A stretch of 64,000 nucleotides of DNA from Dipteris shenzhenensis (lineage: Eukaryota > Polypodiophyta > Polypodiopsida > Gleicheniales). The notes beneath the pieces were generated by a model that saw only the letters and a program-made list of their open reading frames with translations, was not told the DNA's origin and did no database searches. Positions 1 to 11,807 of this stretch are shown here, piece by piece (position 1 is the stretch's first letter; every line of letters starts with the position of its first letter). The position numbers and the translations under genes are program-made. Location of the stretch: assembly GCA_047967505.1 (NCBI GenBank), contig CM106539.1; one strand, written 5' to 3'.

Positions 1-377
1 GATTCCCATAACTCCCTCCTTTCTGAAGCTGAGTTAGGAGCATAAAGAGAAATGACTGAGATATCAATTCCTTTCACACAACACTGTAGCATTAGCCATC
101 TGTTATGGACATCTGTAGTACCTTGAGTAATACTATCCTGATAATGGGACAAGATTCCTAAAGTTGTGCCTCCTTTGCCATCCTCATGAGCAGTGTAGTA
201 CCAAATTCTTCTTCTATCTATCACTTTTAATCTATCCTCAAGGGTACACCTACTTGCCTTGACCTCTTGCAATGCTAAGAAGAGAGGTGATAGAGAATTA
301 GCTCTCAGCCAGAAGGCTAATTCTTCACTTCTGCCAGGGTCCATAAGCCCTCTAACATTGAGAGTTAAGAAGATCAT
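1..377 (-). CDS. LINE ORF2, N-terminal endonuclease part (runs off left edge)
   Basis: Reading leftwards from an ATG at 377-375, an open frame of about 125 codons reaches the window edge without a stop. It starts MIFLTLNVRGL, then has a LALQEVKAS segment, GKGGTTLGIL and SLYAPN. These match the first motifs (N, E, ...) of the APE-type endonuclease/exonuclease/phosphatase domain that opens plant LINE ORF2 proteins. In such elements this domain nicks the target DNA, and the reverse transcriptase would lie to the left outside the window. The ATG is only 4 nt past the ORF1 stop at 384-382, which supports one bicistronic LINE. No defect is seen in the visible part. Confidence 0.8.
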   Translation of the reverse strand, partial: MIFLTLNVRGLMDPGRSEELAFWLRANSLSPLFLALQEVKASRCTLEDRLKVIDRRRIWYYTAHEDGKGGTTLGILSHYQDSITQGTTDVHNRWLMLQCCVKGIDISVISLYAPNSASERRELWE

Positions 378-381
378 TGTT

Positions 382-1440
382 TTATCTAACATTATTCTTT
401 TGCCCCTTTTTAGCCCTCGAGTTGGGGTTGTTCACTTGCACTGTGGCTACCTTGGATTGTCTTCTCTTATCTTGAACTACTGCGAATGCTTTGCCTTGAC
501 TAGTGTCTTCTTGAGAAGGTACAGTGGTTTGAGTGGCCTTTCCTTGATCATCCTCTAACTCTTCCTCACTAGCTTCTGGCTCTTCCATGGCATCTTCCCT
601 ATTAACATCCTCCTCAAATTCTTTGGACCAACCAGCCTCTATAACCATGTTATCATTTTGATTGACATTGTCCCTCTTCTCCAGACTCTCCAATTATTCC
701 TTGAGAGGATCAAAAAAATTCTTATTAACTGTTTCTGACTGTTTAATATCCTTTTCACTATTTCTAGTGAGATTCTGACCTATGTGCTGGCTTTTAGGAG
801 GGTTCTGGGTTTTAGGTACCCACTTTTCAGTGGGAGAGGGCTGTTTGGCAACATTGGCTTTTGGCTCCTTGATTCTGGATCTCTTTAAAGGATAGCTTTT
901 AACCAAATGAGTGGACAGTCTACATAAAAAACAGGAATGAGGGAGATTTTTATATGTAAGAGGTTGTTCTCTAAAAACACTACCATTTCTGTTAAGAATG
1001 GTGAGAGTCTTAGGAATCTCCTCAGCAATGTCCATCTTGATGCAAATCTGAGGATTGCCTCTGGGATTGATAAAATTTTATTGCTCTACTCCAAGGACTT
1101 CTCCTAGACCACTGCGTAAAAAGGGAAGTTGGTTGCATAGATAAAGAGGTAAATTAGGGAGCTCCACCCAAACAGGGATCTTGGTTGACCTAGGGGCATC
1201 AGGGGAAAAATCTTTGGACCACCACTCTAAATACAAGGGTTGGTTCCTAATAGTCCAAAGACCATATTGCATGGGCAATGTCTGGTTTTTCGAAAAGGAA
1301 GACAAAAAAGCATTTCTTGAGGAATCTTACATTCAAGACATTTATTCCTTTCCTAATCCAATTCATCCTGATCCAAGACTCAATGAAAGTGAGAGGTGGC
1401 CTAACTCCAGGCAGAAAGCCTACTAAGGTATGAGTCCTTA
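382..1440 (-). pseudogene. LINE ORF1 (RNA-binding gag-like protein), decayed
   Basis: One minus-strand frame from about 1305 to 382 reads as a single ORF1 broken by two TAA stops (1080-1078 and 696-694). Both sit where CAA (Gln) would restore a sensible protein. An upstream piece (1440-1250) is in another frame, so a frameshift is also present. The part around 1200-1100 (KIPVWVELPNLPLYL) is the conserved end of the DUF4283-type domain. Around 960-890 is a zinc-knuckle remnant, CFLCRLSTHLVKSYP, whose last Cys has become Ser. The tail is acidic. The product of this family binds LINE RNA. ORF2 follows after a 4-nt gap. Confidence 0.7.
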
Positions 1441-1591
1441 GCTCCATCTATTTGATTCGCTCCAATAGGGTGTTGTGCTCCACTCGCATCTGATTGTGCA
1501 GCATGCTGGGGTTCTATGACGCTCGATGGCAGGAGGTCCTCAGCTTCTTCCTCGCCGGATGAGGGTATCCTATCCTTGACTCTCTCAGAGT

Positions 1592-2290
1592 CTACCTAGA
1601 ATCTCTTCTATCTCCTCGTTGGTCTTTGCTGGAGGAGCCTCCACTGGCTGAGGGGGTATTGTCGCCGGTTGCAGTTGGTCTATCTCCATTGGCTCTTGCT
1701 TTATCACTTCGCATGGTTCCTCCTTCACCACTTTGATTGAGTGGGTGCTTGGAGGCAGGGCTAGTAAAGGTACTTACAGCTCTTCCTTCACTGCTATCGG
1801 CTGCGTCTCTGTGCTGGAGAGACTGAGTAAGGTGCGCTTTGTGTAAGTCTCTGGCAACCATGGTCCCATCTAGATTGGGAGAGCTAATAGAAGCACACGA
1901 TCCTAGGGGGAGACTGAAGAAGCCACCCCGTGGCTTCTAAGCTACATGCGCATAGGAGGGGTGCACATCTCCTCCTCCTCTTCCATCGCAGGAAACTAGG
2001 CAAGCTCCATACTGAAAAGGTGGTGATTCACGTTCATCAACCTGGTTGGACACAAGAGCAAGGAAGCGGCAGTCGTCGGAGATGTTAAGGTGGTCTGGTA
2101 GTTGGGGAGAGGTGCGAGCATCGACGTCACTGGAGAACTCCGACAAGAAGTCAGGCTCATACAGACGTTGAGGTAAGTCGAAGGAGATATCTAAAGGGTT
2201 GATGGGAGTAGAAGAGTACGGGTGTAGAGATCTAACGTCACCCTCAAAGCCTCCTTTGTTGCTGTCTCCATCATCCTCCGTCTCCATCAT
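1592..2290 (-). other. Probable 5' part of the same minus-strand LINE, no recognised domain
   Basis: Two short minus-strand open frames lie here: 2290-1937 (117 codons, acidic, Pro/Ser-rich) and 1861-1592 (89 codons, Ser/Gly/Arg-rich, low complexity). They directly precede the LINE ORF1 remains and could be its disordered N-terminus or the 5' leader. I recognise no domain and see no splice signals tying them to a host gene. They are recorded because the stretch is otherwise unexplained. Confidence 0.3.
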
Positions 2291-2459
2291 TCGCTCACTG
2301 ATTCGTAGATAATTTAAAAAACGTTTAAAGGAGCGAATGAGAGCATGGGTTGAGAAGGGATTAGTGGAGGTATGGGAGGATTAGTGTGCTTGGTGTGTGG
2401 GGTGGTTAAAAAAAGAGTGTAAGTACATAAAATAATATTTCATCGTTGGGGAAGTGTAC

Positions 2460-2529
2460 TTGTGTGTGTGTGTGTGTGTAAAGAAATAAGTGTCTGTGTG
2501 TGTGAGATACATTTACTAATCAAAATTAT

Positions 2530-2584
<55 letters not shown>

Positions 2585-2587
2585 GAG
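2460..2587. repeat. GT/GA compound microsatellite
   Basis: Three (GT)n blocks with short interruptions, followed by (GA)n at about 2550-2587. A smaller (GA)n lies at 2680-2695. The predicted peptides here are pure repeat translations and are not counted as genes. It lies about 460 bp upstream of the plastid oxidoreductase start codon, inside its 5' flank. Confidence 0.9.
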
Positions 2588-3044
2588 TCTATTAATGTCC
2601 ATGAGAGATGGATAGGTTTAAAGGATAGGGAAAACCATCTAGTACATTTGCACAGGAGGGCACATGGAAGCTCCCAAGGAGAGAGAGAGAGAGAGGGTAA
2701 CTCTAGGCATTTGTAGTAGCAGCAACAACGGTTATCACCCACTTGAGCTGTATGTCCTCATTTGAATAATGTGGGATATCTCTTGTTGCCTGGTGGCACC
2801 ATAGGTTCCAGACAAATATGCGCCTAGAGGTGGTAATGGGCCATGGGGGGGTGAGTGGTAAAAACAAGAAAAACTAATGGCATTTGAATATTTAAGCCTT
2901 CATGCCTCCGTGAAAAGCAACGGCCAACGTCCTCCACATTTGCGCACACACCTTATCATATACACAAGCAAGCTTCGCCACCCCACCTCCATATCAATCC
3001 CATGTAACTATCGCCCATCTCAAGCTTCCCCTCCAATCCTCTAT
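2588..3044 (+). promoter_or_regulatory. Presumed promoter/5' UTR of the plastid oxidoreductase gene
   Basis: This is the interval between the microsatellite and the preferred ATG at 3045. The final 120 bases are C-rich and T-poor, typical of a plant 5' leader. An in-frame upstream ATG at 2877 would add 56 residues. I prefer 3045 because the protein from there begins with a clean transit-peptide-like sequence. I see no convincing TATA box, so the transcription start is unplaced. Confidence 0.35.
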
Positions 3045-3284
3045 ATGGACTTGGGAACTCTCCTTGCTCCCATCTCATCCAGCCCACCTTGGCTTCTCCA
3101 TCGCTGCCTTCACTCTCGCCTCCCCTTGCGAGTACACCGTCGCCCATCTGGTGTTAGATGTGCCCAGGAGCCCCCAATTGCTGATATTGATGGCGACACA
3201 GGAAATCCTGCCTTTAGAAAGAAGGTGGTGGTCGTAGGAGCAGGCTGGGCTGGTTTAGGGGCAGCTCATCATCTCTCTAAGCAG
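3045..3284 (+). CDS. Oxidoreductase exon 1 (transit peptide and Rossmann motif)
   Basis: 80 codons, ending in phase 0 at CAG|GTATTT. Residues 1-40 or so look like a plastid transit peptide. [10 protein letters not shown] near the end is the FAD-binding glycine motif. The alternative start at 2877 is in frame. Confidence 0.85.
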
Positions 3285-6200
3285 GTATTTCACAGTTCGA
3301 TCAATTTTCCTTGTGTTTTGAGCGGCGAGTTTAGTTCACAAACTCTCATATCCTTGACGCAGTTTGCATTCACTCCGAACTACTGCTAGTGTGTCACTTA
3401 CGAAGATATGCATAATTGCATACATGGAATGATCATGCACTGGTAAATGGTCACACACCTTGATTGTTAGTTTCTTCTTCTTCGTTCGTAGTATGACCTG
3501 AAAACGAGGTGCTATGTGTCTCTCTCGAATGTTTACTCCTGCTATAATGCTTATTTATTGTTGACGTTATTTCCCCTAGTTTGTAAATCCTGTCGGGGCC
3601 GATTTATCAGCAGAGCCTCATTTGGTACATTATATAAATCTTGCACTTGTTTTTTCAGCAGTCTTTTTGAATTTTGCATGCAATGCCATGCACGTGCTTC
3701 AGGTGGCACAACATTTTTAATGGAAGTGCCTGAATTTGCATGATGAGGAAAATACCTAAATGCCAAGGCCCTATAGCACAGCGGAGCCAAACTAGGAAGA
3801 GCAACCTATGGGTATATAGAAGTTGTCCTACGTCCTGCAAAGAGAACCAATGCTAAGGTCCCTAGATAGTCATATTTGCCTCTCGTTTGTTTCCAGTCGG
3901 TTTATTTTTCTAAACTTTAGTCTGATTTACAGTGGCTAGTTTCACAAATTATCCGGTTTATGCAGGGCTTTGATGTCATTCTGTTAGAAGCTGGTTCTCA
4001 GCCAGGAGGGCTTGTGGCAGGATGGAAGACCTCGTCAGGACGGTCAGTAGAGGTTGGCATCCATGGTAATCCTAAATGGAACTTATCAACCTGAAAGGCT
4101 ACATATGTGAGGAATACTTTGCGTTACTGTTCTTAGCTGAGAACTTATGGATGACTGTGGTCTACTTTCTGTGCATGTATGCTAAATGTGAGTACATTTA
4201 CGAAGCACTGGTTGATACTGGTTTGGACCTTGGAAGCTGGCAGCTGCTTGGAGCATTCCCATACCGCACTGGTTGATACTGGTTTGGATCGTGGAAGCTG
4301 GACGCTGCTTAGAGCATTCCCATAACCTTATGGTCATAGGTGGATGAAATTAGAAAACTCATGCAAAGGTTTAGTAGACAGTAAAGAATCACAATTATTT
4401 TACTCACATTATGACAAGCACTAGAATATGCTGCTCTTCAGTCCTTTGCTCTGAATTGAGGCAGCTGGGGACCGTTTCAGTACCATTGCCTCCACAGACT
4501 TTTAATTTTGGCTCATCATATCTATTCAAGTCACGGTGACCATTCATATATCTCTCGCTGTACTCTACGATGCTGGCTTGTGGAGCTCCTGTCATGTTGA
4601 TTGGCACTCAGCAATGGTACTAGCCCATAACATATACTGTTTAACACATTAGACATTGTGATTAGTACCATTCCTTGTAGCAATGCTAAAGTCAAACAGT
4701 AAGAAACGTTTAGATGTATCAGACCATTCATATAGGACAGGGATTCTCATATGAGGCATCACAGAGTATTTTGTGCCCCTGCAGATTCTCCGGGTGCAAC
4801 CCCTCCATTCCTTGGTTGTTTATTCGCCTTAGTAGATCCATGTTTTCTTCTGGAGCTTCGAGAAGACCTCATTCAGTTGGACTTGTCCCTACTGGTTTTA
4901 TAAGGCTCTACACGCTGAGTGAGGATTTTTTTAACTCCATATCAGTCATAGGGTAGGCATCATTGTTTTACTCTGCTTTTCTCCCTACTGTTTACACCTC
5001 TCTTACATTTGCAGACATTTCCTTGTATGAGGTTTCACTGTAGGCCTTTTGTTGTTTGTTTTTGGTGTCTGACAGCAAAACAATCATGGTAAGCACCCTG
5101 ATGGCCAAGCTCTTTAGCACAATTCTAGACCAGAAAATTGGCAGATCAGCACAAGGCATATGTGTATATATATGTATATACATATACATACATACGTACG
5201 TACGTATGTACGTACGTACATACTACTTTTTTATTAGCCTTCTCCTTTAGTGCTAGCCTTTGTCATGGCTGAGTCTGCTCTTCACCACAGAAACTCAGTA
5301 CAAAGACTTTGTATAAATGGATGCTCAAGTATGTGTGGGTGTGTGACGCCGCGCCGCCCCTGGCTGCCCTGCTGCCTCTGCCCCATCCGCCCCCTTTGCA
5401 CTCCCCCATCCTCCTTGCCGCCTCTTCTGCTTCTGCCGCCCCTCCTGTGCCCGCCACTGCGCCCCCATCCGCCCCTTCTTCTCCCTCCTCCGCTGCCTCC
5501 CCGCCCGCTTGCGGCGCCCCCCTCCGTTCGCTTCACCTCCTGCCACCCCTCTGCCCTTCGCCTCTGCCTTCTCTTCCTCCATCTCCTCCACCTTCGCCCC
5601 CCCTAACTCCACCTCTTCTGCCTCCCGTGCCCTTCTCCTCTCCCCTGCCGGCTCCCCTCTCCGCCTCCTCTCCGCCCTCTTGCCTCTCCTCCCCTCCTTA
5701 TCTCCCCCATCCCCTTCTCGCCCTCCGTCCTCTTCCGCCCTCCGCCCTCCTTGCCTTCATTCTTCCTCTTATGTCCTTGCCCCTTCCTTTGCCCCGCCTT
5801 GTCTCCACCTCCCCCTCTGACGCTTTTTCCCCCTTTTTTCTTCTCCCTCCCTACAGCGGGAGCACTTGTGCTTGTGAAGGCGAAAGAAAAAGCTTGGTGG
5901 CGACACTTGGTCTGGCCAGAGGGGCTCTATGGCAGCACCCTCGAATCCCATAGCCGTTAAGGTTCTTCTTTCCCCAGCTGGCAAGCAATAGGTACAGCAG
6001 GCAGTTCAGTCCCTCCAGGACAAGGCGCTTGTGGGCAAAATTGTGGGCCTCACGCCTACACGGAGACAGTGCGAGAGGGGATCTAGGCGAGCTTGGCATT
6101 AGAGGGAGACCACATATAGGAGGTCACCATCTATGGACGAGGCGTTTTCCTCATCCAGTTGAGCTCCCCCGACACCGCCTCGACACTTGTGGAGCAGAGT

Positions 6201-9200
6201 CCCACTCCTTGGCCTGCATACCTCTTTCCTTGGTATCATGGGTTCACTGTCGAGGACATGGATAGGACACACCATGTTCCACAATTTTCAGTTACACTCC
6301 ACTTCCGAGGACTCCCCAAGGAGTATCGAGCCATCCTCCCTTCCATTGGTCGGGCATTTGTCACAGTGCTTGAGTCCCCGCCAAAGACGACTGCCTCTGT
6401 TCTAGGAGATGATGGAGTCCCCAAAATCAGACTGGTGGTGGAGAGCCTGGAGTCCCTCCCAGAATTGATCCTTCTCAAGACATTGGAAGGGGGCACACTT
6501 CGCCAGAGGGTGGAGATCTCCGGGTTACCAGGCTAGTGTCTTCGGTGTAGACAGATGGGTCACCTCGCCAGAGATTGCCCCCGTGGCCTCCCCCTGCGCC
6601 TCCCCCCCCTCATCCGCAGAGTAGGCCGAGTCAGCAGACCCGAGTTTAGTGCCCTCTCAGGCAGGAGCAGCCGGAGTCTCAAACCCCATGGGCTACCCCC
6701 TTAGTAGGGGATTGGACACAGGTTAAAAAGAAAAAGAAACAAAGTAAGCAGGCCCGCAAATGCCACAGGCAGAGGGCCAATCGCAGAGAGAGGGACAGGG
6801 TTGACCGAGAGGCCTCGAAGGAGGATCAGGAGGAGCCACCTCCTCTAGCGGTAGGGGCCACCGCCCACTCTACCGATCCTCTAGCTTGGGAGGTTCAACC
6901 TCCACACCCACCCTTGCAGCAGCAGCGAGCCCCAGGATCTCCAGATGTGGTGATGGCAGAAGCTGCAGTCGCTAGTTTGATGAGGATTGCGAAGGAGCCG
7001 ATCCAGAGCCCTGGCGATCCAGATCAGCAGGGGGGACCTGATGTCATCCTTATCCCTCCTCCTCCTCCTCCCCCTCCCCCCCCCTCCCCCTCCCCCTCCT
7101 CATCTTCACTTCACCCACCTCATCTTCACTTCCCCCTTCCCCTCCAAGGTTCCCCCCGCCCCCTTCCCCCCCCCTCAGCCCCCCCTCCTATAGTCACCCT
7201 CACCACCCGCCCCCCTCCCTCTATCCCCTATGTCCCCACCGCTCCCTCTCCTGCTATCTCCCTCTCCAATTCAGTAGTAGGTTCTTCCGCTTCGACACTC
7301 CTACCAGCTGGCTAGGAAATGATGACGCCCCCTTTTGCCTCCTCATCGCAGTAGCAGGCCCGTTCAGGGAGGGATCCTGAGGAACAAGGCTCATCTTCCC
7401 AGTCAGCGGCCCCTAACCTCCAGCTTGGGCGTCCCTTACCGTGGGACTTCTAGAGGTTAGGACCCTGGAACTATTTGGAGGTTCCGAACTCTTATCCTCT
7501 ACCATTGGAGGCAACGGTCATGGTCCTTCAGCCCCGAAAGGGGGTTTGATCAGTGCAGTGGGATCTCTGACATGCCCCATTTGGAGATTTCCATTTGCCT
7601 CCACAGGGGTGGAGAAATGGTTCCCGGAGGTGTTCGATGCTATTTTGGGGAATCAGATTACACTCATGATGGATGAGTGGATGGGGCCACATGGATCACG
7701 AGGAACACGCTTTGGTGCCATGGTGACTGACCCTGGAGAGAGGAGCTTGAATGTAGGCAAGGAGAAATGGATAACAAAGCCTTGCGTAATGAGCACCTGA
7801 GGTAGTGCGTGAAAACACGAAAATGTAGATGGAGAGGCTCGGAAGCAGGGTCGTCGAAGAAGCTTCAAAACGGAGCCAAAATGGCTCCAAACGGCCTGTG
7901 AAAGGCCCCTAGAAGGAAGCTGAAAAGTGGACTCTTTTTTTTTTTTCCCCCTTTCTTTTTTTTTTTTTGGGGGGGGGGGGAGAGACATAAGTCACCTAGG
8001 ACAGTTAGGATAGTTCTAGCCTAAGACCTTTCGGACTATTAGGGCACTGTCTTGGACCAACCTAATCCATCCTTTAACCTTAGTTAGTATAACCTAACCT
8101 AGAGCCAAACTAACTAAACCTAACTGAATAAACCTAATCTAACCCAATCTACTAACCTAACCTAACACTTAGAACCTTGTAGGCTAAGGTTTGCAGGAGG
8201 CGATGAATGAGGCGGTGCAGCGAGGGCGGCGAAGAAAATGCGGCCGGCCACGCAGGTGGTCAAGGATAGCAACGGACGCGACGACGAGACTGCTGGCATA
8301 GCACGTATGGGCTCACGGACGGTAGCTGCGGGAGGGGGGCTGACAGAAATGGGAGCAGGCGACGGATCCATGAAGGCCCATAACTCCTTTAGACGATGGA
8401 GTGGAGAAGCACCGGTGCCAAGGGCGGAGCTCTGATACCAATGTAGAGAAGGGGGTAGGGACAAATTTGGAGAAAGGGGGATAGAGGAGCAGAAGGGAGA
8501 GAGAGAGAGAGGGGAAGAGGGAGAGGAAAGGGAAGGAGAGAGAGAGAATGAGGTAGGAAAGAGAGGGAGAGATTGAGAGGAAGTAGGGAAGAGAGAGAGA
8601 GAGAGTGAGTGAGCATAGGCAAGGAGGAAGGGAGAGTAGATAGGATTAGATGTTGTTGGAATATGAAGCCAAAGTGAGTCAAAAATGAGTGTTCTAGGTG
8701 TCTAGGGGGTGTTTGATAGTCTATTGAGTCCTAGACATGCCACGTGTCATATTGGGAGTTATCCCATATACACTATGGATTTCTAGAGTCTAGTGTCACA
8801 CTATATAGTGTTGTACTTGTCTTGAGTCATTTACATCAGTCAACATCAAGATATCTACATGAGTATTTTGGTTATCATTGCCTAGCACTTGTTCTTTCAT
8901 TTTCTTTCCATTTTGCCTTTCCATTATGCTTCCCATATTTCCATTCCATTCCTAGTTAGCTTGGCATTCTCCTACTGCCATGTCTCTTCATATGGTATCA
9001 AAGCCATGTTCCTAGCTCTGCTCTCTCTTTCCCTTTCCCTTCCAAGAGGTTGAGGTGAGGGAGGCCAATGAAGCTAATCTACCTCCTCCTCCTTGGAAGG
9101 CTGCCCTCTTCTCTCCTTCCTTGAGCTCTCTTCTCCATGCCATGATCTGCCACCTCTCTTCTCCTTCCTTCAGCTACATCTTTCTATGACCTGCGGACGA

Positions 9201-11725
9201 TGTGACACTTCTGTCCGAAGCTAAAAACAGAATTACGGCTTTGAGTCTTCAGCAAAGTTGTAGAGGACCTTGAGTACTACAAATTTCGTTTTTACATCAT
9301 TGCAATCCGAGTTTTCTGTGAAAAGTTACAGCCCTTGCAAGAAGTGACGAAATTTGTTTCTGCGCGCGAATTTTGTTCTAGAGCTCAATGATTTGACAGC
9401 CCAAGCATGATGCAGCCAGCTCAACGTGGAGTTGTCCATCCTCTTCATCGTTGACCTCTGCTCCAGCCCGCCATTTGATCCTTCTGCCCGACATTCTATT
9501 GGAGCTGCTCCGAGCTTGATGTGAGCTCCAAACTTCCCAACTTCTCTGATTACCACCCGATTGTCCTTGGTGCCCGAGCTCCACTTTTGACCAACTCTCC
9601 GAGTGATTGTGACACCTCCGACCTCTACTTCGACATCGGTGACTCTCCCTTAGCCATTTTGAGAGTCACTATGTAAGTGCTCCATCTAGCTACCCCATGG
9701 ACTTCACCGACACATCTTTTGGGGCATTCCAGCCTAGCGCTTCTTCAACATCGTCATCGTCTCGCAGGGATGTGCACACATGTGCAGTGGCTACTTGGAG
9801 GACATCTCTTATCATAAGAGATCTATTTTTTTATTACTACAGCTTGATGTATTTTGGGGTCCTCTGTCCTGGATAGTCCCCCTAAAATGATATGTATTGA
9901 GTGTTTGGTTTTCATTGAGTCTAAAGGTCCTCTGCCTTGGATAGTCCTCCTAAAAAGATGTATTGGTTTTTCTATTTTGGTGTGTGGCTTTCTAACATGT
10001 CCTAATATGAAGCCAAGGGGGGATGTACTGTGGGAGCCATATGTATTGGCTTTGATAGGTCTCATTATCAGGCTTGGCCGAGTTCCAGGATGTTGGTGTA
10101 TTCCTAGACCTATGAGCTGGTCATGTAGCCATGCTATAACGTGAGCCTCTGAGCATGCTGAGTCTCAAGCCATGAGAGTGCTTGGATCAGCCTCTGAACA
10201 CGCTCAGACTTTAGCCTTTGAGTTATATCGGGTGCACAGTTTGATGATTGTCATTGTCATGTTCTGTTCTTGGTTCCATTCCAGTAGTCTCTCACCTTGC
10301 CTTCATGGGGGGGTGTTGGAATATGAAGCCAAAGTGAGTCAAAAATGAGTATTCTAGGTATCTAGGGGATGTTTGATAGTCTAGTGAGTCCTAGACATGC
10401 CACGTGTCATATTGGGAGTTATCCCATATACACTATGGATTTCTAGAGTCTAGTGTCACACTATATAGTGTTGTACTTGTCTTGAGTCATTTACATCAGT
10501 CAACATCAAGATATCTACATGTGAGTATTTTGGTTATTATTGCCTAGCACTTGTTCTTTCATTTTCTTTCCATTTTGCCTTTCCATTATGCTTCCCATAT
10601 TTCCATTCCGTTCCTAGTTAGATTGGCATTCTCCTATGGCATGTCTCTTCAGATGTCACATCAAAAAGTACATAGTAGGGAGTGGATGGAGACTTATATA
10701 GTCCCTCCAAATTTTCCCACCTAAAGGGCCTCTAACTTGGCCTCTAGACAACATTTTCACGTTCTGGGAGGCAATGGATTGGGCCAGGGAGGAGTCATAG
10801 CCTTTTGGCCATCCTTGTCTTGGATTTTGAGAAGGCTTACGACAAGGTGGAGTAATCTTTCCTCGAGGGCACTTTGCAGAGGTTGGGTTTCTCAGACAGA
10901 TGGATTAGAGGAGTCTCTATGCTATATGGGGGGAGCTCTAGTCAGATGCTTATTGGTGGACACACGGGTAAGGCCTTTTCTCTCTCTCGTTCGGTCCACC
11001 AAGGCTACCCCCTATAGCTCCCTTTCTTTTCCTTTTTGTGGCGGAGGCATTGAGCTACTACTTGAGATCGCAGGTAGCGGGCCATAGGGTTGAGGCTCCC
11101 AATCAAACAAGAGGAGGAGTTGCTAGACTCAGAGTTTGCAGATGACATAGCCTTGTACATAGAGGGCACCACAATGAGCTTGGAGAGAGTCAGGGGAGCC
11201 CTGGCTATCTACTGTGAGGCCTCAGGTGCACGGACCAATTGGACAAAATATATCGGTTTCTTCACAAGCTCTGGGAAGACACAGGAGATTTGAGAGCAGG
11301 GAGTGCCTTTGGCTTCCATTGGGTACCGCGGGGCTAGACAGTGAGATACCTCAGGTGCCAAGTGGGTATTGATATTACAACAGAGCAACAGATCGCCTAG
11401 TTCTTGAGAGTGTTCAGCGCAAGCTTCTCTACTGGAGCTCGACCAAACTCTCCCTAGCGGGCCGTGCCTTAGTAGCAAACGAGGTCCTTCTTGCCACAGC
11501 GTGGTACATTGCCTCCTATTGGTGCTTTCACAAAGGGTGCATTGGACACCATAAAATACTATCATGACTTGTGTAGAGGGCATGATTATTAAAGGAATCA
11601 TAGCTATGAAGTACGAAGAGAATAGGCATTACATCTATTCGAAGGTTTCTCTTCCTCTCCCTTGTATAGGCCCCCTTCCTTTGTGCATCTATGTCCTTTG
11701 TTATTGCCTAGACATCAACCCCCCT

Positions 11726-11807
<82 letters not shown>

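Larger units (their letters stand above)
8654..10651 (+). mobile_element. Short non-autonomous LTR retrotransposon (2.0 kb, no coding capacity)
   Basis: LTRs at 8654-8990 and 10314-10651 start TGTTGGAATATG and end TCTCTTCA. They differ at roughly ten places plus a 2-nt indel. The 5-bp target duplication GATGT flanks it (8649-8653, 10652-10656). A primer-site-like TGGTATCAAAGCC lies at 8993-9005 and a G-run polypurine tract at 10306-10313. The 1.3-kb interior holds no long frame and no gag or pol motif, so mobilisation would need another element's proteins. It is larger than a classical TRIM, so I call it TRIM/LARD-like. Confidence 0.85.
8442..10740 (-). repeat. Minus-strand LTR (about 300 bp), split by a later LTR-element insertion
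   Basis: Starts TGTAGAG beside the primer site, is GA-rich, and is interrupted at 8649-8656 by the element at 8654-10651. It resumes at 10657 and fades into LINE sequence near 10740. The minus strand of the resumed part has a TATA-like CTATATAAG at about 10691-10699, consistent with an LTR promoter. The partner LTR was not found, so the parent element is broken. The outer end is approximate. Confidence 0.45.

Noticed and set aside
2440-2742. Open frames on both strands over GT/GA repeats
   Set aside because: Pure simple-repeat translation.
2877-3044. Upstream in-frame ATG as the oxidoreductase start
   Set aside because: Possible, but the added 56 residues look like translated leader. The protein from 3045 starts with a normal transit-peptide-like sequence.
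5250-5990. Long Pro/Leu/Ser frames on + and Gly/Arg frames on -
   Set aside because: Compositional artefact of the C/T-rich LINE leader. No domain, and all frames are open together.
8030-8165. CTAACC/CCTAAC repeats as an interstitial telomere
   Set aside because: Units are irregular (CCTAACC, CTAATCC, AACCTAAT). The plant repeat CCCTAAA is not in array.
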